64,000 bases of DNA from Natronorubrum tibetense GA33 (GCF_000383975.1 NZ_KB913017.1:1407105-1471104); one strand, 5' to 3'; positions 52,491 through 62,313 are shown, counted from the stretch's first letter. Numbers and translations: made by a program. Notes: generated by a model from the letters alone, not told the origin.

Positions 52491-53405
52491 ATGACGAAAG
52501 TTAGCGTGGTCGGCGCGGCCGGGACGGTCGGGGCCGCCGCAGGCTACAACATCGCACTTCGGGACATCGCGGACGAACTCGTCTTCGTCGACATCCCGGA
52601 TCAGGAGGATACGACGATCGGACAGGCTGCAGACACCAATCACGGGGTGGCCTACGATTCGAACACGACGATCCGACAGGGGGGGTACGAGGACACCGCA
52701 GGATCTGATGTCGTCGTTATCACGGCCGGCATCCCGCGCCAGCCGGGCCAGACGCGTATCGACCTCGCGGGCGACAACGCACCGATCATGGAGGACATCG
52801 GCGCCTCGCTCGCGGAGCACAACGACGACTTCGTCACCGTCACGACGTCGAACCCCGTCGACCTGCTCAACCGCCACCTCTACGAGGCCGGCGACCGCGC
52901 TCGTGAGCAGGTGGTCGGCTTCGGCGGACGACTTGACTCCGCTCGCTTCCGGTACGTCATCGCCCAGCGCTACGACGTCCCTGTCCAGAACGTCGACGCG
53001 ACCATCCTCGGCGAGCACGGCGACGCACAGGTTCCCGTCTTCTCGAAGGTCCGCGTCGACGGCCGAGATCTCGAGTTCACCGACGACGAGAAAGAAGAAC
53101 TGCTCGAGGAACTCCAGACCTCGGCGATGAACGTCATCGAGAAGAAAGGCGCCACGGAGTGGGGGCCGGCCACCGGCGTCGGCCACATCGTCGAAGCGGT
53201 CCTGCGAGACACCGGCGAGGTGCTCCCCTGCAGCGTCCCGCTCGAGGGCGAGTACGGCCACGAGGACACCGCCTTTGGCGTCCCGTGTAAGCTCGGTTCG
53301 AACGGCATCGAGGAGGTCGTCGAGTGGGACCTCTCGGAGTTCGAACGCGACCAGCTCGGCGAGGCAGCCGAGAAGCTCTCCGAGCAGTACGACGAAATCG
53401 CGTAA
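52491..53405 (+). CDS. mdh: Malate dehydrogenase (LDH-like, haloarchaeal)
   Basis: The 304-residue enzyme interconverts malate and oxaloacetate in the citric acid cycle with NAD. It has the dinucleotide loop [13 protein letters not shown] (8-20), the substrate arginines in [16 protein letters not shown], the aspartate-arginine pair near [11 protein letters not shown] and the catalytic histidine in [12 protein letters not shown]. This matches the tetrameric, lactate dehydrogenase-like malate dehydrogenase well studied in Haloarcula. A TATA-like box 31 nt upstream supports the ATG at 52491, not the longer frame beginning at 51453. Confidence 0.97.
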   Translation: MTKVSVVGAAGTVGAAAGYNIALRDIADELVFVDIPDQEDTTIGQAADTNHGVAYDSNTTIRQGGYEDTAGSDVVVITAGIPRQPGQTRIDLAGDNAPIMEDIGASLAEHNDDFVTVTTSNPVDLLNRHLYEAGDRAREQVVGFGGRLDSARFRYVIAQRYDVPVQNVDATILGEHGDAQVPVFSKVRVDGRDLEFTDDEKEELLEELQTSAMNVIEKKGATEWGPATGVGHIVEAVLRDTGEVLPCSVPLEGEYGHEDTAFGVPCKLGSNGIEEVVEWDLSEFERDQLGEAAEKLSEQYDEIA

Positions 53406-53410
53406 TCGCT

Positions 53411-53431
53411 GCGGTCGACACCGCGTTTTTT
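53411..53431 (+). terminator. Hairpin plus T-run after mdh
   Basis: GCGGT (53411-53415) pairs with ACCGC (53420-53424) around CGAC, followed by GTTTTTT. It lies 5 bp after the mdh stop and looks like an intrinsic terminator; the T6 run is the part expected to matter in archaea. Confidence 0.65.
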
Positions 53432-53467
53432 CGCCGCCGATCGAGGCCTCGACCGGGAGCGGCGGCG

Positions 53468-54910
53468 CTATGACCGTCGAACCCGCATCTTCACCGGACC
53501 GGGATCGAGCGACACCTTCGGCGTCGGATCGATCGACTCCGTCACTCGCTCGAGGTCGACGCGACGAACCAGCGTCGCCAGCGAGAGTTTGAGTTCGGTC
53601 ATCGCGAACCGCATCCCGATACAGTGTCGCGAGCCACCGCCGAAGGGGAAATAGGCGTACTCGGGCCGGTCGTCGGGGTCGGCGACGACGGATCGGCCGT
53701 TCTCGTCGTCCGCCAGCCATCGATTCGGCCGAAACGCGTCGGCCTGGGCCCACCAGCGTTCGTCGCGGTGGATGCCGTACATATTCAACTGAACCGTCGT
53801 TCCCGGTTCGATCCGGTAGCCGACGAGGGCGGTCTCCTCGTGGGGCTCGCGCTGTAAGAACGGCAGCGGCGGGTAGAGACGCATCGCTTCTCGGCCGACG
53901 GCCTCGGTGACCGCCAGGTCGCGAAGGTCCGCAAACGTCGGATCCCGGTCGCCACAGACCGAATCGACTTCCCGCTCGAGTCGGTCCCGAACGTCGTCGG
54001 CATCGTCGGCGGCGAGCAGCCAACAGGCGTAGGTCAGCGCGGTCGCCGTCGTCTCGTGGCCGGCAAGCAAGAACAGCTGTAACTGGTCGGCGATCTCCTC
54101 GGCCGTCGGCCTCGAGCCGTCGGGGTACTCCCCGGTTGCGAGCAAGGAAAGCAAGTCGTTGCCCTCCCCGTCGGATCGGCGACGTTCGGCTACCAGGTCA
54201 TCGACGAGGGACGCTATGTCGGCCGTCGCGCGCCGGTATTCACGTTCGGCCCGGCTCGGAAGCCACGTCGGAAGCACGGCGCGGGTGCCGAAGAACTCGT
54301 TGTCGCTGTACGCACCCATGGCGTGGACCCAGCGTCGCACGCGGTCGGCGCGTGCGTCGCCCAACTCGAGGTCGAAGAGGGACCTGGTAAGCGCTCGCAG
54401 CGTCAGCGTCGACATCGCCTCCCGGATATCGACCACCTCGCCGTCAGACCAGTTCTCGACCAGACGCACGGTTTCCTCGACCATGTCGTCGGCGTAGGAC
54501 TCGATTTGTGCCGGCGTGAAGGCGTTCTGGAGCAACATTCGTTGCTGTCGCCAGCGTTCACCCTCCGCGAAAAACAGGCCCTCGACGTCGAGGAGGTCGC
54601 TGAACTCGTGTTCGAACTCGCCCCGCCAGAACTCGTCGTCCCGGGCGACGGTTACCTCCTCGACGAGTCCGGGGTCCGAGACGACCACGAACTCGCGGCC
54701 GAACGCCTCGTACCGGGCGACGTCGCCGTACTCACGAATCGAGACGAGGAACTCGAGCGGATCGAGAGCGAACGCGAGGGTGCTATCGATCAGTGGAAGC
54801 CCGCGCGGGCCGGGTGGCGGCGTTCCGACCGCCGCTCGCGTCCGTCCAGTGTCGCTGTTCGCGTCGGTCGTCGATTCTCGGTCGTCTGCCGTCGCGTGCG
54901 TCTCGGTCAT
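53468..54910 (-). CDS. Cytochrome P450
   Basis: The 480-residue protein is a soluble P450 monooxygenase. The haem-binding loop is FPFGGGSRHCIGMRFA with the cysteine ligand at about residue 429; the I-helix oxygen-activation motif is LLAGHETTATAL near 281, and the K-helix ExxR is EAMR near 340. The N-terminus is acidic and polar, with GTPPPGPRGLPLI as the proline-rich hinge, so it is probably cytoplasmic. The substrate is unknown. It is divergent from the HTH-10 regulator, and a ferredoxin gene lies beyond that regulator. Confidence 0.95.
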   Translation of the reverse strand: MTETHATADDRESTTDANSDTGRTRAAVGTPPPGPRGLPLIDSTLAFALDPLEFLVSIREYGDVARYEAFGREFVVVSDPGLVEEVTVARDDEFWRGEFEHEFSDLLDVEGLFFAEGERWRQQRMLLQNAFTPAQIESYADDMVEETVRLVENWSDGEVVDIREAMSTLTLRALTRSLFDLELGDARADRVRRWVHAMGAYSDNEFFGTRAVLPTWLPSRAEREYRRATADIASLVDDLVAERRRSDGEGNDLLSLLATGEYPDGSRPTAEEIADQLQLFLLAGHETTATALTYACWLLAADDADDVRDRLEREVDSVCGDRDPTFADLRDLAVTEAVGREAMRLYPPLPFLQREPHEETALVGYRIEPGTTVQLNMYGIHRDERWWAQADAFRPNRWLADDENGRSVVADPDDRPEYAYFPFGGGSRHCIGMRFAMTELKLSLATLVRRVDLERVTESIDPTPKVSLDPGPVKMRVRRS

Positions 54911-54914
54911 ACTG

Positions 54915-54931
54915 GTTCGTTCGGAACGAAC
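54915..54931. promoter_or_regulatory. Perfect inverted repeat just upstream of the P450 start
   Basis: GTTCGTTC (54915-54922), centre G, then GAACGAAC (54924-54931) form a 17-bp palindrome five bases before the P450 start codon. It may be an operator or lie in a short leader. Confidence 0.6.
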
Positions 54932-54937
54932 GACTGT

Positions 54938-54958
54938 CAGTGCTTTCCCGAAGCACTG
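54938..54958. promoter_or_regulatory. Second inverted repeat in the P450/regulator promoter
   Basis: CAGTGCTT (54938-54945) and AAGCACTG (54951-54958) are perfect arms around TCCCG. The repeat is next to the TATA-like box ctctttatc (54963-54970) of the regulator, a position suited to a repressor or activator site. Confidence 0.6.
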
Positions 54959-54991
54959 AACCTCTTTATCAACCGCTGCCGAACAACCGGT

Positions 54992-55645
54992 ATGCAATCG
55001 GCAGACCTCAGCCTGCGACTCCCCCCGTCGATGCAACTGCCAGCGCCCGAGGATCCGCTCGAGGCGTTCGAGCGCGAGGAAGTGCTCTCCTGGGAGGTCG
55101 ATCCCGACGCCGAAACCGTCCGCTTTCTCTCCCTGGTCGTCGGCGACCCCGGTGCACTCGGGAACCTGGCCGAGGACCTCGAGTCAGTGCGGCGGTACGA
55201 CGTCACGCCCGTCGACGAGGACACGTTCTACGGCTACGTCGAGATGGACCTGCGGGCCGCCGACGCCACGCTGCTGGGTACGTTCGACGTTCCCGGGCTG
55301 ATGATCGTTCCGCCGATGGTCTACACCGGACGGGAGAACGTCCACGTCACCGTCCTCGGCGAGCCAGAGGCCATGGCGGGACTGCTCGAGACGGCTCCCG
55401 ACGAAGTCGATGTCGAGGTCACGCGCGTGAGCGAACACCAGCGACGCACGGAGACGCTGGCCGGGCGTCTCACGGCCAGACAGTTCGAGGCCCTCGAGGT
55501 CGCCCGCGAGGCGGGCTACTACGAGGTGCCACGGAGCGGCGAACTGGCGACTGTAGCCGAGGCACTCGAGTGTTCCGAGAGCGCGGCGTCGACGCTGCTA
55601 CGATCGGCGGAGAAGGAACTGGTCGATGCGGCGTTACGACGGTAA
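54992..55645 (+). CDS. HTH-10 (bacterio-opsin activator-type) transcriptional regulator
   Basis: The 217-residue protein has an N-terminal sensor-like half (SWEVDPDAETVRFLSLVVGD) without a recognised ligand site and a C-terminal HTH-10 domain: LTARQFEALEVAREAGYYEV, then ELATVAEALECSESAASTLL as the recognition helix region. HTH-10 regulators of the Bat family are typical of haloarchaea. A TATA-like box 24 nt before the ATG supports the start. Its promoter is shared with the P450 gene, so control of that gene and of itself is likely. Confidence 0.9.
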   Translation: MQSADLSLRLPPSMQLPAPEDPLEAFEREEVLSWEVDPDAETVRFLSLVVGDPGALGNLAEDLESVRRYDVTPVDEDTFYGYVEMDLRAADATLLGTFDVPGLMIVPPMVYTGRENVHVTVLGEPEAMAGLLETAPDEVDVEVTRVSEHQRRTETLAGRLTARQFEALEVAREAGYYEVPRSGELATVAEALECSESAASTLLRSAEKELVDAALRR

Positions 55646-55650
55646 GACAC

Positions 55651-55896
55651 TCAGGGGATAATTTGCTCGCCGTCGTCGTCGTAGATCCTGATCGCGTCGA
55701 CGGGACAGGTCCGCGCGGCGAACTTCGCGTCGAGTTCCGCATCCTCGGGCACCTCGCGGGCGAAGACGCCGTCTTCGACCTCCTCGCTGTCCTCGAGGAT
55801 CGCTTTCCCGCTCGCTTTGTCCTCCTCGAAGGCGTCCCATTCAGCCACACACTGATACATGCCGATGCAGGTGTCTTCGTCGAACTCGACTCTCAT
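55651..55896 (-). CDS. Ferredoxin with a single [3Fe-4S]-type ligand set
   Basis: The 81-residue acidic protein starts MRVEFDEDTCIGMYQC and later has ARTCPVDAI. It contains only three cysteines, at residues 10, 16 and 64, the ligand count of a [3Fe-4S] ferredoxin; such small ferredoxins often feed electrons to P450 enzymes. An acidic insert between the ligand groups (roughly 21-58) replaces the second cluster. It converges with the regulator gene, five bases apart, and completes the P450 cluster. Starts at 55923 or 55941 are also in frame. Confidence 0.88.
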   Translation of the reverse strand: MRVEFDEDTCIGMYQCVAEWDAFEEDKASGKAILEDSEEVEDGVFAREVPEDAELDAKFAARTCPVDAIRIYDDDGEQIIP

Positions 55897-56022
55897 ACGT
55901 GACGGTTCGAGCGTCTGGGACATACCGCTTCCGGACCACACTCGGTGGCTGGCGAACGAGTCGGCCCACGAGTCGACCGAGGGAACGCTTTTCCGGTCCG
56001 TCGTAGAACAGTGAGAGACGGA

Positions 56023-57231
56023 ATGGTCGCACTGTCGTTCGCCGTACTCGTCGGGACCGCCATCCTCACCTGTCTGTTCATGGCGTGGGTGCTTGGGGCG
56101 AACAGCAACTCGCCGCCCTTCGCGCCTGCGATTGGCGCGAACGCGATCTCGACGATGCGAGCCGCGTTCGTTATCGGCCTGCTCGCGGCCGCCGGCGCGC
56201 TCATGCAGGGTGGGAGCATCTCGGAGACGGTCGGCGCAGACCTCATCGACGGCGTGGCGATCACGCCGCTCGCGGCTACTGCAGGCCTGCTGACGGCGGC
56301 GACGTTCATGGCGGTCGGCATCTACACGCGGTATCCAATCCCCGCAGCGTTCGCGACGACGGGCGCGATGGTCGGCGTCGGCCTCTCGCTGGGCGGCGAC
56401 CCCGCGATGGCAACGTACCAGCGACTCGGGACGTTCTGGCTGATGGTTCCGATCATGTCCGGTGGCCTGGCGTACGTGACGGCGATTTTGTTGCGGCGCG
56501 ACGACGTCCCCGAAACCGTCGGCGTCCCGTTGCTCGCTGGGGTCGTCGGGGCCATCGTCGCCAACATCCGACTCGGGGTTATCCCGGATCCGGCAGCCGA
56601 CCAGGGCACGCTCGCCAGAGTCGTCTCCCGACAGTTCGGCGGCGGGACGACGCTCGCCGCGGGCGTCGATCTCGGAACAGTCCTGGTCACAATCGTCGTC
56701 GGTGCCCTCGCGTTCTACTGGGTCCGACAGCGTGTCCTCGTCTCCGTCGAGAGCGGCATTCGATCGTTTCTACTCGTTCTCGGTGGTATCGTCGCCTTCT
56801 CCTCGGGCGGTTCGCAGGTCGGGCTCGCGACCGGCCCGCTCGAGAACCTCTTCCGGATCGAACTCGGCCTCCCGGGGACCGTCCTGCTCGCAATCGGCGC
56901 GACCGGCATCCTCGCTGGGGCCTGGATGGCCGCACCGCGACTGCTGCAGGCAACCTCGAGGGAGTACGCCCAGCTCGGCGTTCGGCGGTCGATCGCGGCG
57001 CTCGTGCCGGGCTTTATTATCGCACAGCTCGCGATCGCGCTCGGGATTCCGATCTCGCTCAACAACATCATCCTTTCGGGGGTTATCGGCGGCGGGCTCG
57101 CGGCGGGTTCGGCCGGCGTCTCGAAGCGAAAGATCGGCTTTACGATCACCTTCTGGCTGCTGACGCTCGGGAGTTCGATCGTCGTGGGGTACGGACTCTA
57201 TCAGCTGCTAGCCGCGATCATCGGCGGGTGA
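56023..57231 (+). CDS. PiT-family inorganic phosphate transporter
   Basis: The 402-residue integral membrane protein has about ten hydrophobic segments and the PiT signature in both halves: GANSNSPPFAPAIGANAIS (about residues 25-43) and, near the end, ALGIPISLNNIILSGVIGGG. PiT carriers take up phosphate with a cation, H+ or Na+. The second signature is less typical (SLNN in place of the usual T-N motif), so sulfate or another anion cannot be excluded. The start at 56023 avoids 26 polar residues that are not expected before the first helix. Confidence 0.88.
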   Translation: MVALSFAVLVGTAILTCLFMAWVLGANSNSPPFAPAIGANAISTMRAAFVIGLLAAAGALMQGGSISETVGADLIDGVAITPLAATAGLLTAATFMAVGIYTRYPIPAAFATTGAMVGVGLSLGGDPAMATYQRLGTFWLMVPIMSGGLAYVTAILLRRDDVPETVGVPLLAGVVGAIVANIRLGVIPDPAADQGTLARVVSRQFGGGTTLAAGVDLGTVLVTIVVGALAFYWVRQRVLVSVESGIRSFLLVLGGIVAFSSGGSQVGLATGPLENLFRIELGLPGTVLLAIGATGILAGAWMAAPRLLQATSREYAQLGVRRSIAALVPGFIIAQLAIALGIPISLNNIILSGVIGGGLAAGSAGVSKRKIGFTITFWLLTLGSSIVVGYGLYQLLAAIIGG

Positions 57232-57256
57232 GGGCGGCTCCGACGAGGGAAATCGC

Positions 57257-57484
57257 TCACTCCGCCGGTGACAGCAGGTAGCTTCCACCGAGCGCGGTGA
57301 TCCCGATGAAGACGCCGAGCAGTCCGACGGGTGGAGAGACGAGCGTCAACGCTCCGCCGAAGATGAGCGCACCCGCGCCGAACCGCCAGACGATCGACTG
57401 GGGATGATAGCCACAGTGGGGGCACTCCTCGGCGGTTCGCGAAATCTCTTCGTCACAGCGGCTACAGAAGTAAATCGGTTTCAT
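57257..57484 (-). CDS. Small zinc-ribbon membrane protein
   Basis: The 75-residue protein begins MKPIYFCSRCDEEISRTAEE, with CSRC and CPHCG forming a zinc ribbon in the first 30 residues, followed by two hydrophobic segments (FGAGALIFGGALTLVS and VGLLGVFIGITALGGSYLL). It is a typical uncharacterised haloarchaeal small protein. The start at 57484 places the ribbon at the N-terminus; an in-frame ATG 11 codons upstream is less likely. Confidence 0.78.
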   Translation of the reverse strand: MKPIYFCSRCDEEISRTAEECPHCGYHPQSIVWRFGAGALIFGGALTLVSPPVGLLGVFIGITALGGSYLLSPAE

Positions 57485-57611
57485 ACTGGTGAGTTTCTCG
57501 GCGGCCGATCGACCCATGCGATGCCCGGGACGAGTCGCTCGGCATCACGATCGAACGGAGGGACTCGAGCGACAAAATCACCCACCATCTCGAGGCGAGA
57601 CAGTGCGGCGA

Positions 57612-58046
57612 CTACTCGAGTACCGTCACCGGACTCGAGGTCCGTTCGACGACCGTCGACGCGATGCCGCGACCGAGGAACCGCCGGACGAACCCCTTCG
57701 TGTCGCTTCGGTGGCCGTACAGCACGACGTGGTCGACGTCCTCCTCGCTCGCGTACCGGGGGACGACAGTGCCGGGCCGCCCCTCGGCGACCTCGAGTCG
57801 AACTCGCTCGGACGCGGTCGGTTCGCCGACCGCCTCGAGTAGCGTCGTCGCTCGCTGGCGTGCCTGTGTCGTTCGTTCGTCGTCGCGCTCGAGGATCCCG
57901 CCCTCGCTCATCGTCGCGTCCAGCGGCGTTGCGACGGCGAGCAGCGTGACATCGGCGTCGGGGAACGTCTCGAGGGCGTACGCGAGCGCCTGGTCTTCCC
58001 GCGGACGGCCGAACGTCGGGACGAGGACGTGATCGGGAGCGAGCAT
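57612..58046 (-). CDS. UspA-type universal stress protein
   Basis: The 144-residue product begins [20 protein letters not shown] and ends with [20 protein letters not shown] and SSPVTVLE, the classic ATP-binding G-2x-G-9x-G(S) region of UspA in somewhat altered form. Usp proteins bind nucleotides and accumulate under stress. The start at 58046 begins at the first beta strand; the frame continues to 58127 without conserved residues. It is divergent from hel308. Confidence 0.88.
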   Translation of the reverse strand: MLAPDHVLVPTFGRPREDQALAYALETFPDADVTLLAVATPLDATMSEGGILERDDERTTQARQRATTLLEAVGEPTASERVRLEVAEGRPGTVVPRYASEEDVDHVVLYGHRSDTKGFVRRFLGRGIASTVVERTSSPVTVLE

Positions 58047-58237
58047 ACGGCCGTGTTCAGCCGCCAGCCCCATCGGTGTATCGACGGGCAGGTGCAGGTC
58101 GGACCGCCGGACTGCGTCAGCAACCACTCTCGAGTCGCTCGTCCGGCATCGATCCGGCAGTCACCGTCCCAGCGTGTCCGTCTCCTCGTACGAGTCGAAT
58201 CCGACGGCGGCGACGTGTGCACGCTGTCGAGACGACA

Positions 58238-58245
58238 GTTTAAAC
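58238..58245 (+). promoter_or_regulatory. TATA-like box of hel308
   Basis: The sequence gtttaaac is centred 28 nt before the ATG at 58270; it probably drives both hel308 and the following gene. Confidence 0.6.
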
Positions 58246-58269
58246 CACGGGACGCGCCAAGAACGAGTA

Positions 58270-60642
58270 ATGAATATCGAGGAGCTGTCGGGGCTCCCGG
58301 CCGGTGCCGTCGATCACTTCCGAAACGAGGGCATCGAGGAGCTCTACCCGCCACAGGCCGAAGCGGTCGAGGCCGGCGCGACCGACGGTGAGAGCCTCGT
58401 CGCCGCCGTCCCGACCGCAAGCGGAAAGACGATGATCGCCGCGCTCTCGATGCTGTCGGCGGTCGAACGGGGCGGAAAGGCGCTGTACATCGTCCCCCTG
58501 CGAGCGCTCGCCAGCGAGAAAAAGGCCGAGTTCGAGGCCTACGAACGGTTCGGCGTCACGACAGGCGTGACGACGGGGAACTACGAAAGCACCAGCGAGT
58601 GGCTCGCTACGAAAGACATCATCGTCGCGACCAGCGAGAAGGTCGACTCGCTCGTCCGCAACGGCGCCGACTGGCTCTCCGATCTCACCTGCGTCGTCAG
58701 CGACGAGGTTCACCTGATCGACGACCGGAACCGGGGACCGACGCTCGAGGTCACTCTCGCGAAACTCCGACGGCTCAACCCCGCAATGCAGACGGTCGCG
58801 CTCTCGGCGACGGTCGGCAACGCCGACGAGATCGCAGACTGGCTCGACGCCGCACTCGTCGACACCGACTGGCGGCCGATCGACCTCCGGATGGGCGTCC
58901 ACTACGGCAACGCCCTGAACTTCGACGACGGCTCGACGCGAGAAGTGCCCGTCGAAGGATCGGAAAAACAAGAGTCCGCCCTCGTCCGCGACATTTTGCA
59001 GGAAGGCGGCTCCTCACTGGTCTTTGTCAACTCCCGGCGAAATGCGGAGGCCGCCGCGAGCCGGTTAGGGCAGGTCTCGAGTCGCGAACTCGACGGCGAC
59101 GAGCGGGAAGCGTTAGTCGATCTGGCCGAGGAGATCAGGGAGGACAGCGACACCGAGACGAGCAAGGATCTGGCCGACTGCGTCGAGCGCGGCGCGGCGT
59201 TTCACCACGCCGGACTCTCGAGCACCCAGCGAACGCTCGTCGAGGACGCCTTCCGCGACCGGCTGTTGAAGGTGATCTCGGCGACGCCGACGCTCGCTGC
59301 CGGGGTGAACACCCCCGCACGCCGGGTCATCGTCCGTGACTGGCGGCGCTTCGACCCCAGCGCGGGCGGGATGTCTCCGCTGGACGTCCTCGAAGTCCAT
59401 CAGATGATGGGCCGAGCGGGGCGGCCGGGGCTCGACCCCTACGGCGAGGCCGTCCTGCTCGCGAAGAGCCACGAGGAGAGCGAGGAGCTGTTCGACCGCT
59501 ACATCTGGGCCGACCCGGAGGCCGTCCGATCGAAACTCGCCGCCGAACCCGCCCTGCGGACGCACGTCCTCGCAACCATCGCGTCCGGTTTCGCCCGCAC
59601 GCGTGAGGGACTGCTCGAGTTCCTCGAGGCCACCCTCTATGCTAGCCAGTCGACCGAAGCCGGCCGGCTCGAGCGCGTGACCGACGACGTCCTCGATTAC
59701 CTCGAGCGAAACGACTTCATCGAGCGTGAGAGAGCGGGTGGCGATTCAGGCGACGACGCCGAAATCGACGCCGGCGCGTTCACCTCCGCAGCCGACCTCG
59801 CGGACCAGCAGGAATCGACTCGCGAGGAGGCCCTCGAGGCCACCAGCCTCGGCCACACGGTCTCGCGGCTCTACCTCGACCCGATGAGCGCCGCGGAGAT
59901 CGTCCACGGCTTAGAGCGGGCCGACGACCGCCCGACCGCACTCGGCCTCTACCAGCTCGTCTCACGGACGCCCGATATGTACGAACTCTACCTGCGCTCG
60001 GGCGAGGACGAGAAATTCGGCGAACTCTACTACGAACGCGAGGCCGAACTGCTCGGTGACAGGCCGAGCGAGTACGAGGAGGACCGCTTCGAAGACTGGC
60101 TGGCCGCCCTCAAGACGGGCAAACTGCTCGAGGACTGGGCCAGCGAGGAAGACGAAGAGCGACTGACCGACCGGTACAAGATCGGTCCCGGTGACCTCCG
60201 CGGGAAGGTCGACACTGCCGAGTGGCTGTTGGGTGCCGCCGAGTCGCTGGCCGCGGAGATCGACAGCGAGTGGACAGTCGCCGTCCGCGAGGCCCGCGCT
60301 CGCGTGGAACACGGCGTCGGGGAGGAACTGCTCGAGTTGGTCTCCGTCGGTGGCGTGGGTCGCAAACGCGCCCGACGGCTCTACGAGGTCGGCATCGAGG
60401 AGCCGGCAGATCTCCGAAGCGCCGACAAAGGCGTCGTTCTCAGCGCGCTCAAGGGGACGAAGACGGCCGAGAACATCCTCGAGAACGCCGGCCGCGAGGA
60501 TCCCTCGATGGAGGCCGTCGAACCGGCCGACGGACCGGCGAACGCAGGGGCCGCCAGCTCGATCGCGCTCGAGGACGGCGACGACGAGGAAGCGACGAAC
60601 GAAGCGGCGGACGACAGCCAGTCCAGCCTGGGTGACTTCTGA
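58270..60642 (+). CDS. hel308: Hel308 ATP-dependent DNA helicase
   Basis: The 790-residue SF2 helicase unwinds forked DNA with 3'-5' polarity and helps restart stalled replication. Walker A is PTASGKT (48-54), the DEVH box lies near residue 145 in [10 protein letters not shown], motif VI is in [19 protein letters not shown], and a C-terminal helix-hairpin-helix occurs at [17 protein letters not shown]. The ratchet domain and winged helix region in between are present by length. An acidic tail rich in alanine and aspartate ends with SSLGDF, a PCNA-binding-like motif. Its stop shares one base with the next start. Confidence 0.96.
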   Translation: MNIEELSGLPAGAVDHFRNEGIEELYPPQAEAVEAGATDGESLVAAVPTASGKTMIAALSMLSAVERGGKALYIVPLRALASEKKAEFEAYERFGVTTGVTTGNYESTSEWLATKDIIVATSEKVDSLVRNGADWLSDLTCVVSDEVHLIDDRNRGPTLEVTLAKLRRLNPAMQTVALSATVGNADEIADWLDAALVDTDWRPIDLRMGVHYGNALNFDDGSTREVPVEGSEKQESALVRDILQEGGSSLVFVNSRRNAEAAASRLGQVSSRELDGDEREALVDLAEEIREDSDTETSKDLADCVERGAAFHHAGLSSTQRTLVEDAFRDRLLKVISATPTLAAGVNTPARRVIVRDWRRFDPSAGGMSPLDVLEVHQMMGRAGRPGLDPYGEAVLLAKSHEESEELFDRYIWADPEAVRSKLAAEPALRTHVLATIASGFARTREGLLEFLEATLYASQSTEAGRLERVTDDVLDYLERNDFIERERAGGDSGDDAEIDAGAFTSAADLADQQESTREEALEATSLGHTVSRLYLDPMSAAEIVHGLERADDRPTALGLYQLVSRTPDMYELYLRSGEDEKFGELYYEREAELLGDRPSEYEEDRFEDWLAALKTGKLLEDWASEEDEERLTDRYKIGPGDLRGKVDTAEWLLGAAESLAAEIDSEWTVAVREARARVEHGVGEELLELVSVGGVGRKRARRLYEVGIEEPADLRSADKGVVLSALKGTKTAENILENAGREDPSMEAVEPADGPANAGAASSIALEDGDDEEATNEAADDSQSSLGDF

Positions 60643-61217
60643 TGGAGTTGCTCGAGTGCACCCTCGCGATCGATGACCTCGACGGCTTCGTCGCAGATAT
60701 CGGCGAGATCGGTGACCGACATGACGTGACGGTACAGGCCTTCGACGCGCGTTACGTCGCCGACCCATCCCACCTCGAGCGGGCCGTCAAACTGGCCGAC
60801 CGCGCCATCGCCCGCGGAACGAACGTTGCCCGGGATCGGGCCGTCGAGATCCTGCTCTACGCCGCCGGCCGCCGACAGATCGATCGCGCCCTCGAGATGG
60901 GCGTCGGCGAGGGCGAGAATCGGTCCGTGATCCTTGTTGACACAGGTTCCACCGGAAACGAAGGGGGTCGAGAGGCCGAGGACGACGGAGAAATCGACGC
61001 AGTGGACGGTGAGGAACCCGACGCCGACGAGACGGCGGCACTCGAGGAACTCGCGGAACTGGACGCCGTCGTCGAAAGGGAGCCGACGCTCGAGTCCCGG
61101 AACGAAGAGACGCTGTGTGCTTTTTTCGACGTCACCGACGCCGAACGCGGGGCGACCGACGCCCCGCTTGGAACGCTGGTTCGCGAGCGCGTCGCCTTAC
61201 TCGAAGTGGAGAAGTAG
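60642..61217 (+). CDS. cgi121: KEOPS complex subunit Cgi121
   Basis: The 191-residue protein matches Cgi121/TPRKB, the KEOPS subunit that binds tRNA and helps form N6-threonylcarbamoyladenosine. The N-terminal strand LLECTLAIDDLDGFVADI, the QAFDARYVADPSHLERAVKL segment and the RDRAVEILLYAAGRRQIDRA helix are typical. A central acidic linker of about 45 residues lengthens it compared with other archaeal forms. The start overlaps the hel308 stop by one base (TGATG), so the two are co-transcribed, a gene pair common in haloarchaea. Confidence 0.93.
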   Translation: MELLECTLAIDDLDGFVADIGEIGDRHDVTVQAFDARYVADPSHLERAVKLADRAIARGTNVARDRAVEILLYAAGRRQIDRALEMGVGEGENRSVILVDTGSTGNEGGREAEDDGEIDAVDGEEPDADETAALEELAELDAVVEREPTLESRNEETLCAFFDVTDAERGATDAPLGTLVRERVALLEVEK

Positions 61218-61269
61218 GAGTGCAAGGCGGAGGGTTTTGCTCGCAGCCGAGATATTGTGCCGTGGTATC

Positions 61270-62313
61270 ATGCAAGCAGCCAGACTCCACGAGTACACCG
61301 ACGAGATGAGCGAGGCGCTGGAGGTAGAAGACATCGACCGGCCCGAGATCGACCAGTCCGACGGCGTCCTGGTCGAGGTCGAAGGAGCGGGGTGGTGCCA
61401 AACGGATAACCACATCGTCGAGGGAATGTGGACCGAGTACGCACCCCAAGAGCTCCCGATGACGCTCGGCCACGAGAACGCCGGCATCGTCGCCGAAACC
61501 GGCGAGGAGGTGACGCTGGTCGAGGCGGGTGATCCCGTGATCTGTCACCCCGTCCAGACCTGTGGCATCTGTCGGCCCTGCCGGCTCGGCGAGGACATGT
61601 ACTGCGAAAACAGCGCGTTTAACGGCCTCACCACCGACGGCGGCTTCGCCGAGTACCTCCGGACGAACGAGCGGGCCGTGATCCCGCTTCCCGACGGCGT
61701 CGATCCGACGGAGATCGCCCCCCACGCCGACGCAGGGATCACGGCCTATCACGCGGTCAAGAAGGCCGTCCGCGAACTGAATCCGGGCGACACCTGCGTG
61801 GTCATCGGCGTGGGCGGGCTCGGCCACATCGGCCTCCAATGTCTCGACGCCATGAGCGCCGCGACCACCGTCGCCGCCGACATCAAGGACGAGGCGCTCG
61901 AGTTGGCGACGGAACTGGGAGCCCACCACACTGTCAACTCGGCCGACGAAGACGTCTCGAGCGTGATCACGGATCTGACCGACGACGAGGGCGCCCAGCA
62001 GGTGATCGACTTCGTCGGGAGAGACGAGACGACCGCCCTGGCTCCGGAGATCGTCGCCGCCGGCGGCGACCACCACATCGTCGGCTACGGTGGTCACGTC
62101 CACGAACCCAGTCAGGCGCTGGTCAACGGCGAGTTCGCGTTTCGCGGCACGCTGGTCGGGAAGTACGCCGAACTGCAGGAACTCGTTTCGCTCGTCGACC
62201 GCGGCGACGTCGAGTTGCGGACCGAAACCTACGACCTCGCGGACATCAACACGGTCGCGGAACGCCTCGAGCACAACGAAATCGAGGGGCGCGCGGTCGT
62301 CCTGCCGCCCTGA
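61270..62313 (+). CDS. Zinc-dependent alcohol dehydrogenase (MDR family)
   Basis: The 347-residue medium-chain dehydrogenase has the catalytic zinc ligands Cys43 (GAGWCQTDNH), His68 and Glu69 in GHEN, and a structural zinc site with Cys98, Cys101, Cys104 and Cys112 (CGICRPCRLGEDMYC). The NAD(P) loop is VIGVGGLGHIGLQCL, and a following acidic residue in AADIKDEAL suggests NAD preference. The substrate may be an alcohol, glucose-like polyol or threonine-like compound. It starts 53 bp after cgi121 and runs with the next oxidoreductase gene, 45 bp downstream. Confidence 0.93.
   Translation: MQAARLHEYTDEMSEALEVEDIDRPEIDQSDGVLVEVEGAGWCQTDNHIVEGMWTEYAPQELPMTLGHENAGIVAETGEEVTLVEAGDPVICHPVQTCGICRPCRLGEDMYCENSAFNGLTTDGGFAEYLRTNERAVIPLPDGVDPTEIAPHADAGITAYHAVKKAVRELNPGDTCVVIGVGGLGHIGLQCLDAMSAATTVAADIKDEALELATELGAHHTVNSADEDVSSVITDLTDDEGAQQVIDFVGRDETTALAPEIVAAGGDHHIVGYGGHVHEPSQALVNGEFAFRGTLVGKYAELQELVSLVDRGDVELRTETYDLADINTVAERLEHNEIEGRAVVLPP

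Noticed and set aside
51453-53405. Long start for malate dehydrogenase giving 650 residues
   Set aside because: The extra 346 residues run across other genes on the opposite strand; the conserved N-terminus and a TATA-like box place the start at 52491.
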